NCBI GenBank assembly: GCA_964580155.1
Contig: CAZOJP010000001.1
Span: forward strand, 26,908-90,907
Reading direction: 5' to 3'
DNA: 64,000 nt
Source of the DNA: Intestinibacillus sp964580155
GTDB taxonomy: Bacteria > Bacillota > Clostridia > Oscillospirales > Butyricicoccaceae
Below, in pieces: positions 33,291 to 42,396 of this stretch (position 1 is the first letter of the stretch; each line of letters opens with the position of its first letter). The notes under the pieces were generated by a model, which worked only from the letters and a program-made list of their open reading frames with translations, ran no database searches and had not been told where the DNA came from. The position numbers and the translations under genes were made by a program.

Positions 33291-34577
33291 TTACGCTTCA
33301 TCATCCCGAACCGAAGTTTTGACGCGCGTTTGCTCCTTGCCCTTTTCATAACACAGAACATGATTGTTACTCTCGATGTGATCAAGTCCAAAATACGCGC
33401 GGGTATCGTCTGTCAAATCTTTGCGGCGCAGAGAATGGTTCACCAGGCCGGATATCAGACTGTAAATAACCGCAAAAAGCGGCACGCCGACTACCATTCC
33501 GGTAAACCCGAAAAAACCACCGAATGTCAAAATTGCAAACATGACCCAAAAGCTCGAAAGGCCGGTCGAGTCGCCTAGGATTTTGGGTCCAAGGACATTG
33601 CCATCGAATTGCTGTAGCACCAAAATAAAAATGACAAACTTGAGGGCCGCAAGCGGATTGCTCAGCAAAATCAGCAGCGTACAGGGAATCGCGCCGATAA
33701 ACGGCCCGAAAAACGGAATGATATTCGTCACACCGATGATAACGCTGATCAGCATCGGATATGGAAGTCGAAGCAGGGACATGCCAACGAAGCAAATAAT
33801 GCCGATAATAAAGGAATCCAGCAGCTTTCCATTGATAAACCCGCCAAAGACGCGATGAACGAAACGCAGGTTATCAATCATGAGATTGCCGTGTGGCACA
33901 CTAAAAATGCTATACGTCATCTTTTTGGACTGCGCCGCAAACAGTTCTTTGCTGTTGAGCACGTAAATACAAACAAACAAGCCGACCAGAATATCCTTGA
34001 AAAATGTAATGGTTTCCCACAGGCCATTCATGACAGAATTGAGTTGGTTGTTGATCTGTGGCAGCATATCCACCTTAATCCACTGCGTCAGTGTCGTGAC
34101 GGCCTCCTCAGAAAAGTTTAAAACAAAATCCTCGATCTTAGGATTGTTCGCCAGCGTGGTTTCCAGCCAAAGCGTAATCTTTCGAAAACTTTCCGGCAGT
34201 GTATCCACCAAGCCGATCACGCTTGCAATAAGCTGCGGCAGAACCATCCAAATCAGACCCGTGATAATAAGCAGTAAAAACAGAATCGACGTCGCGGTCG
34301 AACACGCTTTGGCGACGCGCTTTGCTTTCAAAGGGCTTTTCATATGCCGACGAAAAAAAGGCTCAATGTGCCGAGCTGCAAAGTTAAACACCGGCAGCAG
34401 CAAATATGCCATGGCCAGACCATAGATAAAGGGCTTAAAGATAGCAGTCAGTCTCGCTAAAAAATGCCGCACAGATCCCATGCGAAAAAGGATAAAAAGT
34501 AAAATACCGCTGCAGGCGACTACCCCCAACACAGTCAGTCCCCAATAGAGATATTTCTTATATGCACCATTTTTCAT
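33291..34577 (-). CDS. AI-2E family (PerM-like) transporter
   Basis: Integral membrane protein of the AI-2E/UPF0118 superfamily; members include Na+/H+ antiporters and proposed autoinducer exporters, so the substrate cannot be assigned. Of 428 residues, about eight helices are seen, with the family's large extracytoplasmic loop between helices 3 and 4. The conserved region ISVIIGVTNIIPFFGPFIGAIP lies near 290. ATG 34577 lies 5 nt after GGAGG; a GTG four codons upstream overlaps the site and was rejected. The C-terminal tail is charged. It is a single-gene unit. Confidence 0.9.
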   Translation of the reverse strand: MKNGAYKKYLYWGLTVLGVVACSGILLFILFRMGSVRHFLARLTAIFKPFIYGLAMAYLLLPVFNFAARHIEPFFRRHMKSPLKAKRVAKACSTATSILFLLLIITGLIWMVLPQLIASVIGLVDTLPESFRKITLWLETTLANNPKIEDFVLNFSEEAVTTLTQWIKVDMLPQINNQLNSVMNGLWETITFFKDILVGLFVCIYVLNSKELFAAQSKKMTYSIFSVPHGNLMIDNLRFVHRVFGGFINGKLLDSFIIGIICFVGMSLLRLPYPMLISVIIGVTNIIPFFGPFIGAIPCTLLILLSNPLAALKFVIFILVLQQFDGNVLGPKILGDSTGLSSFWVMFAILTFGGFFGFTGMVVGVPLFAVIYSLISGLVNHSLRRKDLTDDTRAYFGLDHIESNNHVLCYEKGKEQTRVKTSVRDDEA

Positions 34578-34679
34578 AGCTGCCTCCACTTAACATCATT
34601 TCTATTAGTATATCACAGTTACACTGTATGAGAAAAGCCATATCTATCAAGTTCGCGGTGGTTTTCGAAAAAAGTGCAA

Positions 34680-34732
34680 ATCTAAACCTCTAATGCGGTG
34701 CTCTAAGCTGCACGCACATCAGAGGTTTAGAT
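34680..34732 (-). terminator. Long hairpin after leuB
   Basis: ATCTAAACCTCT and AGAGGTTTAGAT form the 12-13-bp base of an imperfect hairpin spanning 53 nt. On the minus strand it is followed by TTGCACTTTTTT, so termination is plausible but the T run is displaced. Confidence 0.6.
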
Positions 34733-34750
34733 CAAGTTAAATGGCCATGT

Positions 34751-35821
34751 TTAAATTGCTTCTCGGATGAGTTTTCCCATTTCGCTGGTGGACAGCGCGG
34801 TATCGTCCTTTGCGGCAATGTCCGCGGTGCGGTAACCGGCATTGAGAACCTTTTCGACCGCAGCTTCAATCGCTTCCGCTTCCTTTGGCAGGGAGAACGA
34901 ATACCGCAGCATCATTGCGCACGACAGGATCGTTGCGATCGGATTCGCGATCCCCTTCCCCGCGATATCGGGCGCGGAGCCATGAATCGGCTCGTACATA
35001 CCCTTGCCGCTTTCGTTCATAGACGCGGACGGCAGCATGCCAATCGAGCCGGTGATCATGGATGCTTCATCCGACAGAATATCTCCGAACAGGTTGCCCG
35101 TTACGATAACGTCAAACTGACCGGGATTGCGTATCAGCTGCATCGCGCAATTGTCGACATACATATCGGAATATTCGACCTCGGGGTACTCGGCCCGAAT
35201 GCGATGCATGGTTTCTCTCCATACGCGGCTGGTTTCCAACACATTCGCCTTGTCAACCGAGCAAATCTTTTTGCGGCGCTTCATCGCCATCTCAAAAGCA
35301 CGGCGGCCGATGCGTTCGACCTCTGCGACAGAATAGTTCATGTCGTCATAACCGGTTTCACCGCCCTCGGATTGACGGCGGCCGTGTTCGCCGAAATAGA
35401 CGTCACCAATCAGCTCGCGGCAAACCAGAATGTCAAATCCGTCCCCGATAATCTCCTGCTTAATCGGGCAGGCATCGGACAATGCTTGATGCATCTGCGC
35501 CGGCCGCAGATTGACGAACAACCCCAGCGCGGCACGCAGGCCAAGCAGCGCCTTTTCCGGCCGCTTTTCGCTGGGCACCTCGTCCCATTTGGGGCCGCCG
35601 ACGGCGCCGAGCAGTACGCTGTCTGCTGCCTTACAAATGTCGATGGTCTCCTGCGTTAACGGAATACCGTTTGCGTCAATCGAGCAGCCGCCCGCCAGTA
35701 CTTCTTGAAAGGAAAAGGTATGTCCGAACTTTTGGCCGACAACCTCCAGGGTTTTCATCGCCTCCGTGACGATTTCTGGCCCGATACCGTCGCCCTTGAC
35801 AACCGCAATGCTGTACTGCAT
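34751..35821 (-). CDS. leuB: 3-isopropylmalate dehydrogenase
   Basis: NAD-dependent oxidative decarboxylation of 3-isopropylmalate to 2-oxoisocaproate, in leucine synthesis. Signatures are VVKGDGIGPEIVTEAMK, LLGAVGGPKWDEVPSEKRPE, the metal-binding NLFGDILSDEASMITGS, and HGSAPDIAGKGIANP. The 356-residue length is typical. It is last in the leuA-leuC-leuD-leuB order and starts 2 nt after leuD. Confidence 0.97.
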   Translation of the reverse strand: MQYSIAVVKGDGIGPEIVTEAMKTLEVVGQKFGHTFSFQEVLAGGCSIDANGIPLTQETIDICKAADSVLLGAVGGPKWDEVPSEKRPEKALLGLRAALGLFVNLRPAQMHQALSDACPIKQEIIGDGFDILVCRELIGDVYFGEHGRRQSEGGETGYDDMNYSVAEVERIGRRAFEMAMKRRKKICSVDKANVLETSRVWRETMHRIRAEYPEVEYSDMYVDNCAMQLIRNPGQFDVIVTGNLFGDILSDEASMITGSIGMLPSASMNESGKGMYEPIHGSAPDIAGKGIANPIATILSCAMMLRYSFSLPKEAEAIEAAVEKVLNAGYRTADIAAKDDTALSTSEMGKLIREAI

Positions 35822-35823
35822 GC

Positions 35824-36318
35824 TTATTCCCCTCTTTCCTTGATTGAATTGAGCAGACCGCCCGAACGGATGATATTCTGAATGAATGGCGGAAATGCCG
35901 CCGCCTGATAGGACTCGCCTTTGGTTACGTTCGTGATCACGCCGGTGTCAAAGTCAATCGTGACCTCATTTCCCGCATCGATGCCGTTTGCCGCAGCTTC
36001 GCATTCCAAAATCGGCAGACCGATATTGATGGCGTTGCGATAGAAAATGCGCGCAAACGAGCTTGCGATGACGCAGGATACGCCGTTTTCCTTGATGACA
36101 AGAGGCGCGTGCTCACGCGAAGAGCCGCAGCCGAAGTTGCGGGTCGCAACGATGATATCGCCTGTCTGCACCTTCTTCACAAATTCCGTGTCGATGTCCT
36201 CCATCGCGTGGGAGGACAATTCCCGCGTATCTGCAATATTCAGATAGCGCGCAGGAATGATGACGTCTGTATCGACGTTATCGCCATACTTAAAAACCTT
36301 ACCTTGTGCTTTCATCAC
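35824..36318 (-). CDS. leuD: 3-isopropylmalate dehydratase small subunit
   Basis: Swivelling-domain subunit that completes the active site of the heterodimeric isomerase with LeuC. The 164-residue product has the family start GKVFKYGDNVDTDVIIPARYL and the substrate loop NFGCGSSREHAPLVIKENG. Either of two adjacent Met codons can be the start. It sits 10 nt after leuC. Confidence 0.96.
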   Translation of the reverse strand: MMKAQGKVFKYGDNVDTDVIIPARYLNIADTRELSSHAMEDIDTEFVKKVQTGDIIVATRNFGCGSSREHAPLVIKENGVSCVIASSFARIFYRNAINIGLPILECEAAANGIDAGNEVTIDFDTGVITNVTKGESYQAAAFPPFIQNIIRSGGLLNSIKERGE

Positions 36319-36328
36319 GCTGCTCTCC

Positions 36329-37591
36329 TTACTTCAGGTCGTCCGGCGCGCAGATATAGCCTGCAACAGCCGACGCGGCGGCAACCGCCGGACTTGCCAG
36401 ATAAATTTCCGAGGTGATATGTCCCATACGCCCGACGAAATTGCGGTTGGTTGTCGCGACGGTTTTTTCTCCGTGGGCGAGGATGCCCATGTGGCCGCCA
36501 AGGCACGGGCCGCAGGTCGGTGTTGATAAAATCGCTCCTGCTTCCACAAAAATTTCCGCCAGTCCCTCGCGGATGCACTGGAGATAAACCGCCTGCGTTG
36601 CGGGAATCACGATCGTGCGCACCCACTGCGCGACGTGCCGGCCCTTGAGGATTTCCGCAGCGATGCGCATATCCTCGATGCGTCCGTTCGTGCAGGAGCC
36701 GATGACCGACTGCTGAATTTCAATGCGCTCCAGTTCGTCGATCGTCTTGGTGTTTTCCGGCAAATGCGGGCACGCAACCGTCGGGCGCAGCGCGGACAGA
36801 TCGATTTCGTACGTTTTTTCATAGACGGCATCGTCATCTGCCGTGAACTCACGAACGGGACGCTGTACCCGTTCCTGCATGTAAGCGCGTGTACGGTCGT
36901 CAACCGGAAAAATGCCGTTTTTGGCGCCCGCTTCGATTGCCATGTTGCAGATTGTAAAGCGGTCGTCCATCGACAGCGATGCAACGCCCTCTCCGGTAAA
37001 TTCCATCGACTGGTAGAGTGCACCGTCTACGCCGATCATGCCGATGATGTGCAAAATCACATCTTTCCCCGAAACATAGGGATTGAGCTTGCCCTTGAGC
37101 ACAAAACGGATTGCGCTGGGCACCTTAAACCATGCCTTGCCGGTTGCCATGCCTGCCGCGAGATCGGTCGAGCCGACACCGGTTGAAAACGCGCCGAGCG
37201 CGCCGTAGGTGCAGGTGTGGCTGTCCGCGCCGATGATCAGTTCGCCCGCCGCCACCAGGCCTTTTTCAGGCAGCAGCGCGTGCTCGATACCCATTTCTCC
37301 GACATCGAAAAAATGAACGATGTCGTGCTTCTTGGCAAATTCGCGGCACTCCAGGCACTGCTCCGCGGATTTGATATCCTTATTGGGTGTAAAGTGATCC
37401 ATTACAAGTGCGATATGCTCCCGGTTCCACACCTTCGTAAAACCGGCCTTCTCCATCTCGCGAATCGCAACCGGACCTGTGATGTCATTGGCGAGCGTCA
37501 GGTCGATATGCGCCTCGATGAGCTGCCCTGTTGTAACCTCGTCCAAATCCGCGTGTGCGGCGAGGATCTTTTGCGTCATTGTCATTGCCAT
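36329..37591 (-). CDS. leuC: 3-isopropylmalate dehydratase large subunit
   Basis: [4Fe-4S] aconitase-family subunit that isomerises 2- to 3-isopropylmalate. Cluster ligands are in SCTNGRIEDM and TCGPCLGGHMG; IGADSHTCTYGALGAFSTG and DHFTPNKDIKSAEQC are further family marks. The length of 420 residues matches the short, heterodimeric type. The start region has two in-frame Met codons (MAMTMTQK); either would serve. It begins 18 nt after leuA. Confidence 0.97.
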   Translation of the reverse strand: MAMTMTQKILAAHADLDEVTTGQLIEAHIDLTLANDITGPVAIREMEKAGFTKVWNREHIALVMDHFTPNKDIKSAEQCLECREFAKKHDIVHFFDVGEMGIEHALLPEKGLVAAGELIIGADSHTCTYGALGAFSTGVGSTDLAAGMATGKAWFKVPSAIRFVLKGKLNPYVSGKDVILHIIGMIGVDGALYQSMEFTGEGVASLSMDDRFTICNMAIEAGAKNGIFPVDDRTRAYMQERVQRPVREFTADDDAVYEKTYEIDLSALRPTVACPHLPENTKTIDELERIEIQQSVIGSCTNGRIEDMRIAAEILKGRHVAQWVRTIVIPATQAVYLQCIREGLAEIFVEAGAILSTPTCGPCLGGHMGILAHGEKTVATTNRNFVGRMGHITSEIYLASPAVAAASAVAGYICAPDDLK

Positions 37592-37609
37592 GATTGTCTA
37601 TCCCCCGTT

Positions 37610-39121
37610 TTAGTCGTTGAAATACCGGTTAATGCCATTGATATAGGATTTGATGGATGCCTCTATGATGTCGGTCGATACGCCGCGTCCGGTCACAAAC
37701 TCCTTGCTGCCGTTGATGGTCAGCTTCACGACCGCTTCGCACTGCGCGTCCTCGCCTTCGGTCAGAGCCTTCAGTGAATAATCCTCGAGCACGATGTCGT
37801 GTGCGACGATTTTGTTGATGGCACGATATGCCGCATTGATCGGACCGGCATCCGCCGCGACGCGCTCGAACACTTCATCGCCCTTTTGCAGCGCGATCAC
37901 CGCGGTCGATGTGATGGTATTGCCGCTGTTGATGACAAAATTCTTGAGGATATAGCGCTCTGCGCCGGATACGGGCGCGACGCCGATGAGTGCTTCGAGA
38001 TCGCGATCCTTGATGGTTTTTTTCTTGTCCGCCAGTGCCTTGAACTTGTCAAACACCTTGTCGAGCTTCGCCTGATCCAGCGTGTAGCCCAAATCCTTCA
38101 GGCGCTCTTCAAAGGCATGACGGCCGGAGTGCTTGCCGAGCACAATTTCGTTCTGCGGAATACCAACCGATTCGGGTGTCATGATTTCGTAGGTTTCTTT
38201 ATTGGCGAGCACACCGTGCTGATGGATACCGGATTCGTGCGCAAACGCGTTCGCGCCGACGATGGGCTTGGTCGGTGCAACCGGCACGCCGGTGATGGTC
38301 TGAATCATACGGCTTGCGCGATAGATCTGCTTGGTTTTGATGTTGCAGCCCACCCCGAAATAGGGTTTGCGCGTATTGAGTGCCATAACGCACTCTTCCA
38401 TCGATGCGTTGCCCGCGCGCTCACCGATGCCGTTGATGGTGCACTCGATCTGATTTGCGCCTGCTTGCACCGCGGCGAGCGAATTTGCAACCGCCATGCC
38501 CAGATCATTGTGGCAATGGCATGAAATCGTGCAGTTTTCGATGCCTGCGGTATGCTCACGCACATATTTGATGCGAGAGAAAATTTCCTCGGGAATCATA
38601 TAGCCGACTGTATCCGGAATGTTGAGTGTTGTTGCGCCCGCCCGAATTGCGGTTTCAAGCGCACGGCACAGAAAGTCCAGGTCGGAGCGGCATGCATCCT
38701 CCGCAGAAAATTCAACATCCGGGCAATACTGCTTGGCATATGCCACATGGTGCGCGATGCTCTCGATGACCTCATCGGGTGTCATTTTCAGCTTATACTG
38801 CATGTGCAGCGGACTGGTCGCCAGAAAAACATGGATGCGCGCGGAATTTGCTTTGCGGATGGCATTCCATGCCGCATCGATGTCCTTTTCCACGCAGCGC
38901 GCGAGCGAGCAGATTGTCGAACCCTTTACGATGTCTGCAATCGCCGCAATCGCCGCCGCGTCACCGGGAGACGCGATCGCAAAGCCGGCTTCAATGATGT
39001 CTACGCCCATGATTTCGAGTTCCTTGGCAACTTCCAGTTTTTCACCGAGGTTCATGCTGCAGCCTGGAGACTGCTCGCCATCGCGCAGGGTTGTGTCAAA
39101 AATCTTTACGGTTCTTTCCAT
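37610..39121 (-). CDS. leuA: 2-isopropylmalate synthase
   Basis: Condenses 2-oxoisovalerate with acetyl-CoA, the committed leucine step. The catalytic barrel begins FDTTLRDGEQSPGCSMN and carries the metal-binding HxHN in ISCHCHNDLGMAVANSL. A C-terminal LeuA dimer/regulatory domain (about 390-503) indicates leucine feedback. At 503 residues it has full length, unlike homocitrate synthases. It heads the operon and is preceded by a Leu-type T-box. Confidence 0.97.
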   Translation of the reverse strand: MERTVKIFDTTLRDGEQSPGCSMNLGEKLEVAKELEIMGVDIIEAGFAIASPGDAAAIAAIADIVKGSTICSLARCVEKDIDAAWNAIRKANSARIHVFLATSPLHMQYKLKMTPDEVIESIAHHVAYAKQYCPDVEFSAEDACRSDLDFLCRALETAIRAGATTLNIPDTVGYMIPEEIFSRIKYVREHTAGIENCTISCHCHNDLGMAVANSLAAVQAGANQIECTINGIGERAGNASMEECVMALNTRKPYFGVGCNIKTKQIYRASRMIQTITGVPVAPTKPIVGANAFAHESGIHQHGVLANKETYEIMTPESVGIPQNEIVLGKHSGRHAFEERLKDLGYTLDQAKLDKVFDKFKALADKKKTIKDRDLEALIGVAPVSGAERYILKNFVINSGNTITSTAVIALQKGDEVFERVAADAGPINAAYRAINKIVAHDIVLEDYSLKALTEGEDAQCEAVVKLTINGSKEFVTGRGVSTDIIEASIKSYINGINRYFND

Positions 39122-39154
39122 GTTTGTCCTCTCTTTCTTAAATGACAGGTTAAT

Positions 39155-39436
39155 CTGGGGACAAAAAAGCTTCGCCCCTTAATAAAATTAAGAGACGAAG
39201 CTTGAATACTCCGCGGTACCACTCTCGTTGTCATATAGATATGACCACTCAGTGCACATCAAACAATGTGCCGCCCCGATAACGGTGGGCTTCCGGTACG
39301 GCCTACAGGAAAATCTTTCAGCCAACTGCTCCCGGGCGAGTTTCACCCCACTGCGCTATTGCCTCACACCAACCGGCAACTCTCTGTAAGCTACGCGCGA
39401 TTACTTTACCCATTCATCACATTTATATTTAATATG
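39155..39436 (-). promoter_or_regulatory. T-box riboswitch leader of the leu operon, apparent Leu (CUC) specifier
   Basis: On the minus strand the T-box core AGAGTGGTACCGCGGAGT is at about 39208-39225. It is followed by a long terminator stem (39167-39203, AAGCUUCGUC... with GGGGCGAAGCUU) and six U. In Stem I the 5' loop-E strand AGUAA is matched by GAAA on the 3' side, directly followed by CUC and then GCCC pairing with GGGU. CUC is thus the likely specifier, for leucine. The layout matches that of the aro leader. Confidence 0.92.
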
Positions 39437-39441
39437 CTCTC

Positions 39442-39470
39442 ATCATACCCGCACTGCCTCTTAATGTCAA
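39442..39470 (-). promoter_or_regulatory. Sigma-A promoter of the leu operon
   Basis: TTGACA, 17 nt, TATGAT on the minus strand, just before the T-box leader and 13 nt after the hslO stop. Confidence 0.85.
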
Positions 39471-39482
39471 GCACTTTTTTAT

Positions 39483-40367
39483 TTATCGTGTACTTGCCTG
39501 CTGCAAAATCGTATGCAGCTCCTCCGCGGTAAAGCCATAAACACGGTCACAGAACTGACAGGTGATCTCAGAGTGCTCCTGCTCCTCTGCAAGCTGCGTC
39601 AGCTCCTCACGTCCCATGCTGATGAGTGCGCGCGTCACCTTATCGCGGCTGCACGCGCAGCGGTATTCGACCGGCTCCGCTTCAAAGAACTCCACCTGAA
39701 AGCCATCCAACACAGCGTGAATCATGGCATACAAATCCATACCGCGCTCAAACATACCCGTCACCGAGCCTGCGGCGGCAATGTTTTGCTCCAAGCGTGT
39801 GATTTGCTCGTCCGTCACACCGGGCATGAGCTGCACCAGATAGCCGCCCGCCTGCTTGACGCTGCAATCGACATCAATCAGCACACCGAGCGCGCATGCA
39901 GAAGGAATCTGCTCGCTCTCGACAAAATAACGCGTGATATCCTCTGCGATTTCGCCGGTGACAAGCGCGACCGTGCCCGTGACCGGCTCCTTCATACCGA
40001 TATCCTTGATAACCATCAGGTATCCGCGTCCGACCGCGCCGCCGACGTCGAGTTTGCCGTCTGCGCGCAGCGGAAGATCGACCGCAGGGTTTTGCAAATA
40101 TCCGCGCACATTTCCTGCGGCATCGGAAACCGCAACAATCGCGCCCGCTTCGCCATTGCCCTTGACCTGTACGGTAATTGAGCCCTCCGGGTTTTTGAGC
40201 TGATTGCCCATCATGGAGGCGGCGGTCAGCGTGCGGCCGAGCGCGGCGGTCGCGAGCGGGGTCGTATGATGGATGCAGCGTGCGCGCTCCACCATATCGT
40301 GGGATTTGATTGCGGTGATCTGAATACCGGCATCCTTGGTGATCGCACGGATCAGCATATCGTTCAT
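39483..40367 (-). CDS. hslO: Redox-regulated chaperone Hsp33
   Basis: Holdase activated by oxidation of a zinc-bound cysteine centre. The C-terminal redox switch is visible as YRCACSRDKV and, about 30 residues later, CQFCDRVYGF, the CxC...CxxC pattern. The 294-residue length is normal, with the N-terminal MNDMLIRAITKDAGIQI and the family's GYLMVIKDIGMKEPVTG. It overlaps the upstream methyltransferase by 4 nt. The leu promoter lies directly after it. Confidence 0.95.
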   Translation of the reverse strand: MNDMLIRAITKDAGIQITAIKSHDMVERARCIHHTTPLATAALGRTLTAASMMGNQLKNPEGSITVQVKGNGEAGAIVAVSDAAGNVRGYLQNPAVDLPLRADGKLDVGGAVGRGYLMVIKDIGMKEPVTGTVALVTGEIAEDITRYFVESEQIPSACALGVLIDVDCSVKQAGGYLVQLMPGVTDEQITRLEQNIAAAGSVTGMFERGMDLYAMIHAVLDGFQVEFFEAEPVEYRCACSRDKVTRALISMGREELTQLAEEQEHSEITCQFCDRVYGFTAEELHTILQQASTR

Positions 40368-41113
40368 AGTGTTTCCTTTCCTTTTTGCGCGGTGAAAAAC
40401 AGTCGATGCTCCTGCCCCGTAACAGGGTCAAAGCTCAATTCGGGGTATACCTTGCAAGCGATAAAGCCGGTGTCGTCCAACAAAATGAGCAGCTCTTCGA
40501 GCGTATAAATGCGCTCCTGATGGGTCTCTTGTGCACGCTCCCAGCGGTTTTTGCCGCGGTTTTCAAAAATATCGAATTCATAGGTACAGAGTGTGTCATC
40601 CACAAGGCATTGCCAGACACAGTAAACGTCCTCGTCCTCCCGCACATAGCTTTGACCCGCAATGTCGCGGAATTTTTTAGACGTGTTGATATCGAAAATA
40701 AAGATGCCGCCCGGCTCCAGTGCCTCATACACGCGCGCAAAGGCGGTGCGCAGCACGGCAGGATCGGTGATATAGTTGATGCTGTCAAGGCAGCACACGC
40801 AAGCGTCCACCGTCCCATAAAGCTCAAGCTCTTCCATGCGCTGGTGCAGCAGCAGCGGGCGCGGCGTTAAATCGACCGTACGCATCAGCGCCTGCGACAG
40901 CATTTCGGCAGATGCATCTACACCGATCATATCGTAGCCGCGCGCCGCGAGCAGCGCTGTAATCGTGCCTGTGCCGCACGCCAAATCGAGAATCAGCTTG
41001 GGCTCGACATTCTCTCGACGAAAGATTTCCTCAAAATAATCCGCCCATGCGTCATATCCCACATCATCTGTAAAGCGGTCATAGTAGGCGGACAAAACTT
41101 CATAACTATCCAT
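40364..41113 (-). CDS. Class I SAM-dependent methyltransferase, substrate unknown
   Basis: Rossmann-type methyltransferase, 249 residues. Motif I is LILDLACGTGTITALLA near 40-56, then MIGVDASAEML (motif II), and CVCCLDSINYITDP (motif IV). The C-terminal part has the small beta-rich insert seen in WbbX/YodH-like methyltransferases that often neighbour small regulators. It overlaps the yerC-like stop by 8 nt and hslO by 4 nt, so the three form one unit. The substrate cannot be told. Confidence 0.88.
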   Translation of the reverse strand: MDSYEVLSAYYDRFTDDVGYDAWADYFEEIFRRENVEPKLILDLACGTGTITALLAARGYDMIGVDASAEMLSQALMRTVDLTPRPLLLHQRMEELELYGTVDACVCCLDSINYITDPAVLRTAFARVYEALEPGGIFIFDINTSKKFRDIAGQSYVREDEDVYCVWQCLVDDTLCTYEFDIFENRGKNRWERAQETHQERIYTLEELLILLDDTGFIACKVYPELSFDPVTGQEHRLFFTAQKGKETL

Positions 41114-41402
41114 TCTTTTTCTTCAGTTGCTCGAGCACCGTACGATATCCGTCTGTGCCATAGGTTAAACATTTGTTGACGCGGCTGATTGTTGCGGTGC
41201 TTGCCCCTGTCTCACGGACAATATCGCTATAGATTTGTCCCTGATCCAGCATTTTGGCAACCTGAAAACGCTGTTCCATCGCGTGCAGCTCGGTGATTGT
41301 GCATAAATCCTCAAAGAAATTGTAGCACTCATCAATGCTCCGCAGGGTTAAGATCGCCTCAAACAGCTCGTCCATATGTTGGTCTCGCAGCTTATCGTTC
41401 AT
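41106..41402 (-). CDS. YerC/YecD family TrpR-like DNA-binding protein
   Basis: Small regulator (98 residues) of the TrpR/YerC superfamily: two helices of dimerisation (LFEAILTLRSIDECYNFFED), then a helix-turn-helix YSDIVRETGASTATISRVNK. The frame is open six codons further upstream, but ATG 41402 has GGAGG 8 nt before it, and that site would lie inside the longer form. First gene of the yerC-methyltransferase-hslO unit. Its target operator is unknown. Confidence 0.93.
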   Translation of the reverse strand: MNDKLRDQHMDELFEAILTLRSIDECYNFFEDLCTITELHAMEQRFQVAKMLDQGQIYSDIVRETGASTATISRVNKCLTYGTDGYRTVLEQLKKKNG

Positions 41403-41789
41403 GTTGGCGTCCTCCTTCATTCATATTGCTTCAATATTAGCATATTAGCGCATGAAAGTAAATGCCCGGCAAGAATTATTTTGTTCGTTTGCATAGATAA
41501 AGGTCGCCTGTTTTGCTTGTTTTTGCCGTCGTCTTCTGGTAAACTGTAAAATAGTCTGTCGAAAAGAGCAATTTTCTGGAAATGTCTTGCAATGTTCCTC
41601 CGGTTCGTTGCAGGCAGCTGTGTCCTACCATTTTTCGGCTTCATTTTGTTCCATAGGCGACGCAGATGGTTCGTCGTCTTTTCCCTTTTGATAGTAGATA
41701 TTTCATCCATGTCCTATAAATCTCCACTGTTCTAATCGTCTTGTTCTGCTGTCATATGGTACAACTACCCACATATGGAGGCCTTAAAT
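41403..41789. other. Divergent intergenic region, no gene seen
   Basis: This stretch between the leftward yerC-like gene and the rightward XRE gene is richer in A/T than its surroundings. TTTACT, 17 nt, TAATAT on the minus strand is a weak candidate promoter for yerC. A 97-codon open frame at 41417-41710 has no convincing ribosome site or recognisable sequence. I see no RNA gene or long hairpin. Confidence 0.5.
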
Positions 41790-42374
41790 ATGTTAGAAGC
41801 CATCGTCGGGCACAACATTAAAAGCCAGCGCATGCAGAAGCATTGGACAATCGAATATCTCGCAGGACAGTGTGGTCTGGATGCGGCGCACGTTGGTCGC
41901 ATCGAACGCGGGCAGCACAACGCAACCTTGACCACGCTTTCTCGTATTGCACGGGCGCTGAACTGCCGTCTGTGCCAGCTATTTAACGATGATAGCTGTA
42001 CGGATTTGAATGCAATCTCCCTATTTATGATGAATAATTTCTTCCATGTCACGCAGCAAACCGCGCTGTCTTGCTTCGATGAGCTCAGCATCGTTATTCG
42101 AAATAAATTGACTATTCAGGATATCGAGCAAGGCGCCTATGCCGCAAATGCGGAATTTTACGTCACGGAGGGAGAGTCTACCGTTCGGCGCAATCTCATC
42201 ACATACGGCCTGACAGCCGTTTACCTGCAGAAATTCGGACACACCTATCTCTCATTTCCCGATATATCGTCATATCGGGAAACGGTTGCAGAACTGGTGG
42301 CGATACTGAATCGTTTTCGTCCGTCTTGTCTGCATATAGACGATGTTATTCTGGATTATATGCAAACCTTATAA
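41790..42374 (+). CDS. XRE family transcriptional regulator (194 aa)
   Basis: An N-terminal helix-turn-helix of the XRE/Cro type (about 5-62) is plain: VGHNIKSQRMQKHWTIEYLA then AHVGRIERGQHNATLTTLSR. The remaining 130 residues have no domain I recognise and are mixed alpha/beta, perhaps a ligand or dimer domain. ATG 41790 lies 8 nt after GGAGG; the frame opens five codons earlier at a site-overlapping ATG. No partner toxin or phage gene is adjacent. The target is unknown. Confidence 0.9.
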   Translation: MLEAIVGHNIKSQRMQKHWTIEYLAGQCGLDAAHVGRIERGQHNATLTTLSRIARALNCRLCQLFNDDSCTDLNAISLFMMNNFFHVTQQTALSCFDELSIVIRNKLTIQDIEQGAYAANAEFYVTEGESTVRRNLITYGLTAVYLQKFGHTYLSFPDISSYRETVAELVAILNRFRPSCLHIDDVILDYMQTL

Positions 42375-42396
42375 GGCACTTGCGGTATCAATGACC

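Noticed and set aside
41417..41710. 97-codon open frame on the minus strand upstream of the yerC-like gene
   Set aside because: No Shine-Dalgarno at a normal distance, no recognisable sequence, and it occupies the probable promoter region of yerC.
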